Source: Apiosordaria backusii (Eukaryota; Ascomycota; Sordariomycetes; Sordariales; Lasiosphaeriaceae). Taken from it: a DNA stretch of 64,000 nt. The notes under the pieces were generated by a model. That model did no database searches and was not told where the DNA came from. It worked only from the letters and a program-made list of their open reading frames with translations. The DNA is taken from NCBI GenBank assembly GCA_030549205.1, contig JAUKTV010000001.1:1-64000 (forward strand), given 5' to 3'. The position numbers were made by a program, and so were the translations under genes. Of the stretch, positions 1-9,034 are shown piece after piece (the first letter of the stretch is position 1; every line of letters begins with the position of its first letter).

Positions 1-54
1 TTACACCAAGATATCAAATCCTTCATCTCCTCAACCGTCGCTTACTAAATCACC

Positions 55-713
55 TCAAGCAAGGGTGCTAGCCAACGCGCGAACCTGCTCATGGAGCTGA
101 GACTCCCTGGGCGAGTTCTTCAAGACCTTCTCTAGCAAGTGGTTGACTTGCAAGCCGGCAGCGCTAGGCGGGTTTCCTTGGGCCGTTTGGATTCTCGAAA
201 TCTGAAACTGCAAAAAGAACTTGGGAACCTTGATCGCCAAATTCCCATTCACACTCCTAATGCCCGCCTCGGTGGCGATGTACACGTCTAATTGCCGCTG
301 GAACTGGGCCAGGTTTGCCGAGCGAAGTGGTGTTGGTGTTGCGAATCTGCTCAAAGCAAACTGGAGGGGAGCTTGGGAAGAGGTGGCAAAGTTGATCGAA
401 GAAAAGGAAACATCGCCGGAGATAACATCGGGTACGTTGGATAGTGTTCGACGGTTGTTGTTGCAGGTGATGCGTCCACGGAGCTGGTTGACAACGTCCG
501 AAGTCTCCTGGGGTAGGACTGTGTTGCCGATCACGAAGCAGGCGCTGCCAGCTTGCCTGGTGCTGAGCTCGGATGCTGCCGGAATTGAGAGATCGGAAGT
601 GATGGGAGCTGTTGGTATTATTGTTAGCTGGAGAAATAAAGTCCACCGCGACCCGCAAACATACCAGCAGAGACGAGCCCAGCTCCAAGCGCAAGAAAAC
701 TGAAGAACTTCAT
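55..713 (-). CDS. small secreted protein, unknown function
   Basis: Two exons (713-665 and 608-55) around a 56-nt intron that starts GTATGT, carries CTAAC and ends CAACAG. Splicing joins an N-terminal hydrophobic signal sequence (MKFFSFLALGAGLVSA) to a mature part of about 180 residues; total 200 aa. A longer in-frame ATG at 960 exists, but it reads through the intron and loses the signal peptide, so the spliced start at 713 is preferred. A Thr-Arg-Gln near residue 33 could be a Kex2-type processing site. The protein has only two cysteines, no obvious catalytic motif and an amphipathic C-terminal third. I do not recognise the family; a cell-surface or extracellular role is inferred from the signal peptide alone. 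Confidence 0.7.
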
Positions 714-1159
714 TTTGGTGGTTAAGGAGTCGATAAGGGGCAAGAGAAAAGTAAACAAATACAAGGCACGAAGTGAGCAAGACGCAAGCGCCACAGATGC
801 AAAAGATACAAGAAGGGAAGATTAAAAGAACGATGCAGCCAGCCACAATGAAGATCCAGATCTGCAATCGGGGAAGATCAAGCATCATAAATACATTTTC
901 AGTTCCTTCATCCTCTGGGAGCCGCTCGACCCGACCTCGACGACCCAAACACCGATTCATACGACGTTGCTGCCGGAGCAGGCTGGAAGCAGTCTAGTTC
1001 GACAGATTGAGCCCCAAAAAGGGGTTAGTTCAGGGATTCTGGCGATCACCTCAAACTTCTGTGGGGTTGTTTCATCCCTTCTACCCCTTCCCCCTGGGCT
1101 CCGTGGCTCCGTCCCAAAGACACCACCACACGACTCCACAAACCAACTCTACACGAAAT
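714..1159. other. intergenic, nothing recognised
   Basis: Separates two minus-strand genes. It contains the promoter of the downstream secreted-protein gene. Short ORFs on both strands show no protein-like features. Confidence 0.5.
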
Positions 1160-2061
1160 TCAGATTGTTAAAATGGGCACCCATTGAAACACAAAATACA
1201 ACCAGAACAGCGCGTTTCCACCCTGCCGAGGATGGCCCATCTTGTTTCCAGTGACAATCACAGGCCCATAGTCGGCTAGCCAGAACCATCCTAACGCGCA
1301 AATAAGACCAGAGAAGAAAAAGACGGAGGCGGATATCGGCCTTCTTTTTTCATCGTCAAGCGAGCTACTCCTCCAGATGAGGAAGAATGAGAGAACGGCA
1401 ATGACACCGCCTCCGACTCCCATGACGGCAATGAGTATGATGCCTGGGTCAGACCACTGCCACCTGGTATCATCGAGTCGTTTGCTGTCTGTTGTGCTTG
1501 AGTTAGCACGCATTTCAAGAGAGGGTTATATCGCTACTTGCCAGTCAGGTAAGCCAACATCTGACTCGACAACAGGCCAGCGACACAGAGGACGCAAAGC
1601 CAGCCAGCCAGCCGCACCATCAGACCGTTCCTTTCGCGGTAAAAGTACCGATGTACGCTGACTCCGTCCATTACCAGACCGAAGATGATGTGCATAACCA
1701 GCAGCATCACCAACGCGCGGGATTCTTGCACGTCGGATATGACGAGAGCGGCAAGTGTCACTGTCACAATCGCCATACAGCTGGTGACAATGACGTTGAC
1801 AAGGTGGTATGTGAGGTAGGTCCATGGCATGAGAGGTCTACGGCCGAAAATGTGACAGCCAAGGATGTAAATCAAGATGGCATGGGAAATGGCGCCCAAG
1901 ATCCCATACGGCACATTATATCGGCCGAAGAGCTGCTCAACTTGGGGATCAAAGTCGCCTTGAGGTCCATCGTTTCGAATGTTGAGGGGTGATGCTGAGC
2001 CGAGCGGAAGAAATAATGGAAAAGTCGACAATGCTGCGATGGTTGACTTTAAGAAAAGCAT
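1160..2061 (-). CDS. polytopic membrane protein, unknown
   Basis: Exon 1 (2061-1538) encodes an N-terminal signal-like segment followed by about four hydrophobic helices. Exon 2 (1496-1160) adds two more helices and ends in a short hydrophobic tail; total about 286 aa. The only acceptor I found that keeps the second block in frame is the CTCAAG at 1502-1497, giving a 41-nt intron with a GTAGCG donor. That is short and weak, so the junction is tentative. If it is not used, the first ORF ends at 1534 as a 175-aa four-helix protein. Charged loops (RRP, RYFYRERNG) separate the helices. No transporter or receptor signature is seen, and no function is assigned. Confidence 0.55.
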
Positions 2062-3003
2062 GATGATAGGTCACTGGTATCTGTTGTGAAGCACGAACGT
2101 GACGATATTGTCGAGGTTTTTCACCCTCGGGTTTTTATCCAAAGTTTCCTTAGAAACATTCTTTTCAGCAGTCTTTTCGTCCAATTTTACCTTGTGTTTC
2201 ATGCCATGCCAGATCTGTGGGTTCCGCGCGCTTATTCTTCCCTTTTCTCTATACGCTTCAAGATTTGTGGCTTGCAAGTATTGACCTTGGCATTCTGAGC
2301 GCTACCAGAACCAACCACATCGATGCTGGGATTTTTCTTTCTTTACGCATACTACCTAGTCTGAAGCAGGTCTCCATGTTGCACAGCCCATGGACTGTAG
2401 GCATTTAACCGCCGTTGGCCCCTGTGCCATCGCGTGGCAGTAGATCACATAAAAATGAGGCCAACTGTCAGGAACTTGGCAACCTATGGGCCAGGATAGA
2501 TGATGTAGACGTGCATGAAGGACATCTAGCTTGTTAGATTTTTCGAAGCAGCCGAAAAGCTAACATAGGTACCTACCAGGAGACTAAACACTTATGGAAA
2601 GGTGTGTGCACCTTGAACCTTAGGTATCTAAACCTATCACTATGTTGACAACCTTACCGTGACAGGCCAAGATCGGCTTGCTCAAACATTGAGAAATTAA
2701 ACAGTTTCACGACTTGCTCTTTCCATCGTCCAAGTGTTACGGCTCACGGCTGGAGACAGAACATGAGGGCCAAATAGTATTGGAATTGACTGATAGGGAG
2801 GAAAAGAAGAAGTCCACTGTGGGATGTGGGAGTCCCGTTAAATACAGAGGGGCTCGCTCAGAGGCTACCTTAGCCATCGAACTACCGGACCTCCGAAGGT
2901 CTATGACGAATATACTCACTGGGTCTAGACCCATAACACCAAGGCCGCCGGCTTCACCTCACGCATATTTGTTCCAAATCTCCGAACTTGATGGTGGGAC
3001 ATG
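2062..3003. other. intergenic, nothing firm
   Basis: About 940 bp of mixed composition. ORFs of up to 168 codons lie here on the plus strand, but they overlap the remnant on the other strand and show no conserved pattern. Confidence 0.4.
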
Positions 3004-3415
3004 TTATGACCATCTGTCAGAACATTTGATGGATTCAGTGTCGAGCATGCCATCGCCAGCTTCGTCATCAATACCACAGGCGTGTCTTGATTCCATCAAG
3101 TCCACCATGATATTCAGTGCTCGGTACTCGGGGAAGCAAGGATGCAGCATAAGCCCTTCAAGTGACCCCAAATTCAACGACACAAGATCCTCCAAGACAT
3201 GCTTGGCAGTTCTCGGGTAGGATCTCGCTGGCGATTTGGCCAAGACTCACGTCCAATTCCATCATTGTTAGCCGTGATATCGATCCAGGATATGCGTCGT
3301 GTAGAAGAAGGGGTAAATTCGACGTGAAAGTGCCTGGTTGTCGAGCAGAGATTGTGGAGTGATTTACTGTCGCCCCCAGGCGCTGGAGAACAAGTTCAGT
3401 TGTCGCGAACCGCAA
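3004..3415 (-). pseudogene. possible gene remnant next to retroelement
   Basis: Two minus-strand reading frames join cleanly if a 49-nt intron (3250-3202, donor GTGAGT, acceptor CCAAG) is removed. This gives a protein-like stretch (LPLLLHDAYPGSISRLTMME, then HVLEDLVSLNLGSLEGLMLH) that runs to a stop at 3004. No ATG lies in frame upstream except MM just before the intron, and the outer retrotransposon begins only 170 bp upstream at 3585. The 5' part may therefore have been lost or separated by the insertion. The family is not recognised. It could also be a chance ORF pair. Confidence 0.3.
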
Positions 3416-3579
3416 AGCGCTCGAGTTTACGTCCCTACGTACGCCGACAACATGGGTCTGAAGAGCTGCAATGGGATTTGTCTAGTGACATCTCTTTTAA
3501 CTAAAAAGAAATGTGAAAGTGTGGTTGGCTACCTAGGGTTCCGCAGCGACTACTTGGCTTCAACCTTCCATAGCTTCAC

Positions 3580-3584
3580 CGCGG
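3580..3584. repeat. target site duplication, outer element (left)
   Basis: CGCGG directly before the outer LTR. The right-hand copy at 18200-18204 is TGCGG, one C/T transition away, as RIP would produce. Confidence 0.7.
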
Positions 3585-3742
3585 TGTCAGGGCTGTGGCT
3601 TGGCACGGGGCTTGATATAATAATTATTAGTACGCTAAGCGGAGGATATAAATATTATTAGGGATCCAACGGACCTATATGTAGTTTGAGAGAACATTAT
3701 CAATTAAGTTATTTACTTATACTATATTAACTATCCTTAATA
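3585..3742 (+). repeat. left LTR of outer element
   Basis: It aligns without gaps to 18042-18199. Its start TGTCAG is better kept than that of the right copy, while its 3' end has decayed to TTAATA where the right copy keeps CTGACA. Confidence 0.88.
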
Positions 3743-4272
3743 AGTTAGTACAGCCAGCTGTAAATTAATATAGAAACTAATATCGAAATTGCTACTATCT
3801 ATATAGCGATCGACTAACTGAGGATATAGGCAATCTTTATACTATATTTATCGGTACCGACAGTAACGTTCTAATTTAGCTTAAATCTTTTAACCTTTAT
3901 ACTAGAGCTTTATCTAATACAATTAGATATCTATATCTATAGCATTTAGCTTTAACTTATACTACTACCGGTCGATAAGTAACTTCAAGCTTACTAATTT
4001 ATCCGTTAGTACGTTAACGGTAATAAATACAACCTTATATTATAAAAAGACTTCTACTATTTTACTTAAGCAGTACCTGAATATAATATTTTAGATCCTT
4101 TAACAGCCTTTACTAATAAGTTTAAATACCTACTTTAATAGTATAAAAAGAAGTTATATTAAGTAGCCTTATAATAGTAGAGGGTCTAGTTTTAATTATA
4201 GAACTATCTTACTATTAAGTTATTATCGTCTATACTTAGCCTTATTAGCAGTTTAAGTAATAACCTTACTGA

Positions 4273-4277
4273 CCTTA
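4273..4277. repeat. target site duplication, inner element (left)
   Basis: CCTTA immediately before the LTR, repeated exactly at 11603-11607. This marks integration into the already AT-rich outer element. Confidence 0.93.
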
Positions 4278-4702
4278 TGTGACGAACCCCTGATCAGAAC
4301 CTCTGAAAGGGATACACAGTTGAAGGTAACTTCTGATAATAATGGTTCGGTGCAGCTAAACAGTGCACAACAAGATGTCTCAATGTAAACACAAGATACC
4401 GTGGATACAAGCTGTGATTGCATACTGCGGAACTATCTACAAGCTATCTAGTTCCCCCGTATATATAGACCATGAATCCCTAAGTACCTCCGTACCTGGA
4501 TCACTCCGGCTCACTAGTGATCGGTGGTGATCCCTCAGAACTCACCATGCTCACCTGGTGAGCCTGGTGATCCGGCTCACCTTTGCCAAGCAGTGAGCCT
4601 TGTCCTACCCTGCAGCCCTGCCGCCGTGTCTCCTTCCTCCGATTGGCAGACATGGCTAGCTGCAGTCTCCACCTGGCCGTGCTATATGGTTGGTCTGTGA
4701 CA
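4278..4702 (-). repeat. 3' LTR of inner element
   Basis: 425 bp, plus-strand ends TGTGAC...GTGACA, identical to 11178-11602. It contains a TATATATAG tract near 4462 and a patch of short direct and inverted CTCACC/GGTGAG units (about 4500-4585). In the plus direction it lies about 135 bp upstream of the antisense gene and could supply its promoter. Confidence 0.95.
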
Positions 4703-4707
4703 CGATG

Positions 4708-4716
4708 CTCCCCCTC
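4708..4716 (-). other. candidate polypurine tract
   Basis: On the minus strand this reads GAGGGGGAG and ends six bases before the 3' LTR, the place where plus-strand DNA priming is expected in LTR retrotransposons. Confidence 0.5.
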
Positions 4717-4838
4717 GTCGTCTTTCGTCCCGAAAGACTCGACGTTGTTGTCCTTATACCCTAACGCTGCTGTTCCCTTTCCCGCGTAAGTGATCCCTCC
4801 GCCTTTCTCTCCTTAAGCTTGCTTTGACATGCCTAACG

Positions 4839-5500
4839 ATGGCGGGCCGCGTAGAGAAACGTTACCGCGACACGACTCGTGACCGAAAAGTCCTCTCCGC
4901 CTCGATCGATCAAGACGGTGTCGAAGTCATGCCTTGTTCCCGTTGTTGGGGCGCGAAGCCTCAAAAGCGCTGTATTATGAAGGAGGGATCAAATCGCTGC
5001 TCGAACTGCGTTCGGATGGGCAAGCCGTGTGATGGGCCGAATGTAGCCGACTCTTGTGGGTGCCTGGGCCCTATACGATGGCCCCTCTTTTGCTAACGGT
5101 TGTAGTGATTAAAAATTTGTCGGAACAAAAGAAAATTGATGAAGAGATAGCCGCGAAAGAGACCCTTTTATCAGAGACGCTGAGCGCCTTGACTCGTCTA
5201 CGCAAACAGCGTGAGTCGATGCGTGATTGGGGTGCGGAACTCTTTCGTCGGGGAATGGAGTCGCTAGACGAGGTCGACGGTCTAGTACCCACTTCGCCCG
5301 AACCTGCCGATCCTCTGGGGGAACAGTCCCTGGCTGGTCAGGCCCAGTCGCTAGGTGCCTGGGAGGCCGTCGGCACCGCTCCCTCTAGCCCCGGCGTGGC
5401 CTTCGAGCCCTTTTCTGGCTTCGACTGGCTGGCTGACCCCGTGCCCCCGGTCGATCAGGGTTCCTTCGGTGAAATTCCTCCAGTTTCTCAGGGCAGTTGA
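4839..5500 (+). CDS. antisense accessory protein of the Gypsy element (Cys motif plus coiled coil)
   Basis: A spliced gene on the strand opposite to gag-pol: exons 4839-5055 and 5106-5500 around a 50-nt intron (donor GTGGGT, branch GCTAAC, acceptor TTGTAG). It encodes 203 aa. The N-terminal half is basic and holds a compact cysteine cluster, C-x2-C, KRC, then RCSNC and PCDG. The second exon opens with a heptad-rich Glu/Lys/Leu helix (about residues 78-115, coiled coil) and ends in an acidic, Pro/Ser-rich tail with Phe and Trp. The layout resembles fungal zinc-binding DNA proteins, though it is not a standard Zn2Cys6 spacing. From memory, similar proteins are often annotated as hypothetical near fungal Gypsy elements. 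Its 3' end overlaps the end of pol by 116 bp. Function unknown. Confidence 0.72.
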
Positions 5501-7472
5501 GGTTCATTGCTGGTTCCCATGAGTTGTCTGTGTCCGGGTAGTCCAGCCAGCTGACTAAATACTCCAGTTGTCCGCTACTAATGCGAGAGTCCAGTACCTC
5601 TTCCACGTCGTACTCTTCTTCTTCGTCCTCGGCTTCTACTTGTGTGTCTGGGCTGGCAGCCCGTGGTGCCGGTTCCAAGAGTGAAATGTGGAAGACGCTT
5701 GACCGTAGCCGCATAGTACTTGGTAGCTTAAGCCTGAATGCTGTTTCCGATATTTTCTCCTCGACCGTAAAAGGTCCCACCCTCCTGTGGTCCAGCTTTT
5801 TACTTGGTCGTTTTGTGCGCAAATTCCGTGTTGAAAGAAACACTTTATCCCCCCTCTTCAAGCGAGGTCCCTCGAGCCGTTTGACGTTGTAGTACTTGCG
5901 CATGCGTTCCCGAACGAACTCGAGTTCTTCCTTGAGTTTGGCGTGCAGCATGTGTAGCTTCCCTGCTTTTGCTGCCGCCCTAGGCACTCTTGCCTCTGGT
6001 CCTTGCCGTAGATCCGCCTCGAAACCGTAGTTTGCGAAGAATGGTGTGACCCTGGTTGTCTCCGTAGGTGCCGTATTGTACGCGAGCTGTGCTGCTGGTA
6101 AGAGTTCAACCCAGTTGTCTTGTTCGAAATTGATGTAGTTCCGAAGGTACTGTTCAACAATCTGGTTAAGCCTCTCCGTCTGGCCGTCCGTCTGTGGGTG
6201 ATACGCTGACGACGCCTTGCTCTTCACTCCTACTTGCTCCATTAGAGCCTTCCAAAACTTCGACACAAACTTGGTATCGCGGTCCGTAATGAATTCCCTT
6301 GGCCATGTGTGTGTCGCCGTAACGTTCCGAAACACCACATCCGCCAATTGTTCCGCCGTCCAAGTCTCCCTGTAGGGCAAGAAATATGCCCACTTGGTGA
6401 GTCTGTCGACGATCGTGAGGATGCTGTCATACTTGACTCCTGTGACCGTGTCCTTGGAATGTGGTAGCTTGGTGATAAAGTCCATTGTCACTGAGCTCCA
6501 TGGTTGTTCTGCCACTGGTAATGGCTCCAAGAATCCGTAAGGCTTGTGTCTCTCTGCCTTCGTTCTCCTGCAAAGGTCACATTCTCGCAGCGTTTCCTCA
6601 ACATCCTTCCTCAGTCCTGGCCAATTGAAGTGTTGTTTGACCTTTTCTGTTGTTTTGGCCACTCCCATGTGTCCTCCGAGCTTCGACTCGTGGATCTCCT
6701 GAATCAATGCCTTCCGCTGTTCTGGTTCGACATAAGCTCGATTGTGATACCAGAGCCGGTAATTGTCGTCCTTCTGGATCCCCAAAGATTCCAGTTCAGC
6801 CCGTCGTTCCTGCTCGTCACTGCCGATGTTGCTCTGATACTTGTTGGCTGTTGATTCTTCTCGGTACACCGCGCAACACTCAGCCCACTGCTGGAGCGGG
6901 TGCCTCAGTGTGCCTTCTGCTGTCTCCTGCAGCAATGGTGGTGACTCCTCCGCCACTTTCTCTTCGTGGTGGTCCGCCCTTCTGCTTAGAGCGTCCGCTC
7001 TCGCGTTCTCGGATCCCTTCTTGTAATGAATCTGAAAATTGAACTCAGACAGGAATTCTGACCACCTGCCTTGCCTGGCGTTGAGGACCTTGGTAGTGGT
7101 GAAATACTTCAAGTTTTTGTGATCCGTGTAGACCTGTACCTCGTAGTTGGTCCCGCTGAGATAGGGTCTCCATTCCTCGAAAGCCTCAATGATGGCAAGC
7201 AGCTCCTTGTCGTGGATTGGGTAGTTCTTGCGTGGTCCCTCCAGCTTTTTCGAAAAGAATGCTACCGGGTGCAACTTCCCGTCCTGGTCTCGTTGTCCTA
7301 GCTGTCCTCCTATGGCGTAGTCGGAAGCGTCTGTCTCAACTTCGAAAGGTCGTCCTGGATCCGGAAGCTTGAGTACTGGGTCCGCCGTAATGGCGTTCTT
7401 GATGGCTTGAAAAGCCTCTTCCTGTTCTTCTTTCCACTTGAACTCGGCGTCCTTCTTGGTTAGGTCGTTCAA
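5385..7472 (-). CDS. Gypsy pol, RNase H-integrase-chromodomain part
   Basis: A 695-codon open frame of the inner element. In order: end of the RT connection, RNase H (ETDASDYAIGGQLGQ near residue 50, later DHKNLKYF), an H2C2 zinc-binding integrase N-terminus (HESKLGGHMG, then ECDLCRRTK), and the integrase core with its acidic residues in VTMDFITKLP, FITDRDTKF and the QTERLNQ glutamate. A C-terminal chromodomain follows (EEEYDVEEVLDSRISSGQLE, WLDYPDTDNSWEP), then a basic tail. The chromodomain places it among chromoviruses, which use this module to target heterochromatin; insertion into a RIP-degraded element fits that. The upstream RT lies in other frames, so this piece would be made only as part of a Pol polyprotein. 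The 7472 boundary is where the frame opens, not a true start codon. Confidence 0.9.
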   Translation of the reverse strand: MNDLTKKDAEFKWKEEQEEAFQAIKNAITADPVLKLPDPGRPFEVETDASDYAIGGQLGQRDQDGKLHPVAFFSKKLEGPRKNYPIHDKELLAIIEAFEEWRPYLSGTNYEVQVYTDHKNLKYFTTTKVLNARQGRWSEFLSEFNFQIHYKKGSENARADALSRRADHHEEKVAEESPPLLQETAEGTLRHPLQQWAECCAVYREESTANKYQSNIGSDEQERRAELESLGIQKDDNYRLWYHNRAYVEPEQRKALIQEIHESKLGGHMGVAKTTEKVKQHFNWPGLRKDVEETLRECDLCRRTKAERHKPYGFLEPLPVAEQPWSSVTMDFITKLPHSKDTVTGVKYDSILTIVDRLTKWAYFLPYRETWTAEQLADVVFRNVTATHTWPREFITDRDTKFVSKFWKALMEQVGVKSKASSAYHPQTDGQTERLNQIVEQYLRNYINFEQDNWVELLPAAQLAYNTAPTETTRVTPFFANYGFEADLRQGPEARVPRAAAKAGKLHMLHAKLKEELEFVRERMRKYYNVKRLEGPRLKRGDKVFLSTRNLRTKRPSKKLDHRRVGPFTVEEKISETAFRLKLPSTMRLRSSVFHISLLEPAPRAASPDTQVEAEDEEEEYDVEEVLDSRISSGQLEYLVSWLDYPDTDNSWEPAMNLNCPEKLEEFHRRNPDRPGARGQPASRSQKRARRPRRG

Positions 7473-9034
7473 TGGTTTGCAATGGCGCCGTAGTTCCGTA
7501 TGAACATTCGATAAAATTGGTGAATCCCAGAAATTCTCGAACTCTTGTTTTCAGCTGTTCGGGTGTTTCTCCCTGTGGTCTCGGCCAGTCCTTGACTGCC
7601 GCGATCTTCCCTGGTTCCATTCGCACTTCTCCCGGCGAGATCAGATACCCGAGATAGACCGTTTCCTGCACATGGAACTCGCTCTTGTCCTTGTTGACCG
7701 ATAGTCCTGCTCCATGTAGCGCGTCCAAAATTTCCTTGACGTGCTGTTTGTGTTCTTCCAGAGTGCGTGAGTAGATGAGAACGTCGTCGAGGTAGCAAAC
7801 TGCTGTTTTGTCGAGATACTGGCGAATCGTGTGATCAACGAGGGCCTGGAAGGTTGCTGGTGCATTTGTGAGCCCGAACGGCATAACGAGATACTCGAAA
7901 TGCCCGTAAGGTGTGCGAAAAGCCGTCTTCCATTCGTCTCCCTCCTTGATTCGTATGTGCGCGTACCCGACTGGCATATCAAGCCTGGTGAACCATCGTG
8001 CCCTGACAGTTGACTTCGCAGCCGCGAAATCAGCGGTAGTGGTAACCGTTCTTCACCGTTTCCTGATTCAGCTGTCGATAATCCACACACAGTCGTGGAC
8101 TCCCATCCTTCTTCGGCACGAAGAAAACAGGATATCCAGCTGGCGATGTGGATGGTCTGATGTGTCCTCTCTTGAGATTCTCGTCCAAATACTTCCGCAA
8201 CTCCTCACTCTGTTTGTCGTTGGTGTGGTAGACCTGAAAAAGCTTGAGTTTTGCTCCGTCTTTGAGCTTGATTCGTGTCCCATGGTCCCTATCCGGTAGA
8301 CCCTGAAGGTGTTTGCTGTGAACGCCGGATGCCCTTGATATTCCGGCGGTACCTCCTTTTCTCGCTTTTCTTCAAGTTGTTGTAATAAGCGTATTTGTCC
8401 TTCATTGCTGCCGCAATCTCCACCAACGCAACTGTTCCTACCAACCCTACTTCTTCGATCTTGCCGCCTGTGTCGATCGAGTACACCAATATTTCTCGTG
8501 TCTCTTGCGGTGGTGCCGTGGAGGGTGCTTGTCTTGCACTCTGCTCCTGCCGTGCTCCTGATCTCCCATCGTTGGTTGGATACTCCCGATATGTCCTCGG
8601 TCGTAGGTGGCCACCATCCTTCCAACGGATGTCTGGGTCGTAGTCCTCGTGCCATGGCTGCCCTAGGATCATGTCCTTCTCTGGCCCCATATCCACGATG
8701 TCGAAAATCACTGTCGTTGTTTTTCCTGACACTGTGATGTCCAGTGGCAACGTCTCTCTGGTTACCAACTGTGTAGGGAAGGGTCCCTTCATGACGACCT
8801 CTTCCTCCTTCTTTTCCATGGAACCCGGGCTTGTTGCACAAATCTTGGTGAAATCAAGTCCGCTTCTGCTCCACTGTCCACGAGTGCTTGCGTTTGGAAA
8901 CCCTTCCAACGCGCTGCTACTCGCAATCTTTTGTCTTTCATGCCCCTCCTCTGTACAGCAGCGACCTCGCTGATGTGTAGCTCGTGGTCCTTTAGAGGTT
9001 TGCGGCCTCCGCGAAAGGCCGTGGCCCTTTTCCC
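7473..9034 (-). pseudogene. Gypsy pol, protease-RT part with frame breaks
   Basis: Protease (ALVDSGAEADLI, catalytic DSG near 8870-8880) and reverse transcriptase (LCVDYRQLN, LVMPFGLTNAPATFQ, catalytic YLDD near 7785-7796) can be read continuously only by changing frame seven times. The changes fall near runs at 8812-8815, 8357-8360, 8312-8314, 8041-8042, 8001-8003, 7513-7516 and 7474-7475. In each case one base seems to be missing from a short homopolymer. There are no RIP-like stops. The region is either a decayed pol or a correct pol with consensus errors. It is entered from gag at the candidate -1 site around 9028-9034. Confidence 0.85.

Noticed and set aside
7336..8090. Several overlapping minus-strand ORFs as separate genes
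   Set aside because: They are pieces of one pol separated by single-base frame breaks, not independent genes.
8068..8841. 257-codon minus-strand ORF in the pol region
   Set aside because: Only its middle part matches the pol path; the rest is out-of-frame translation of protease and RT.
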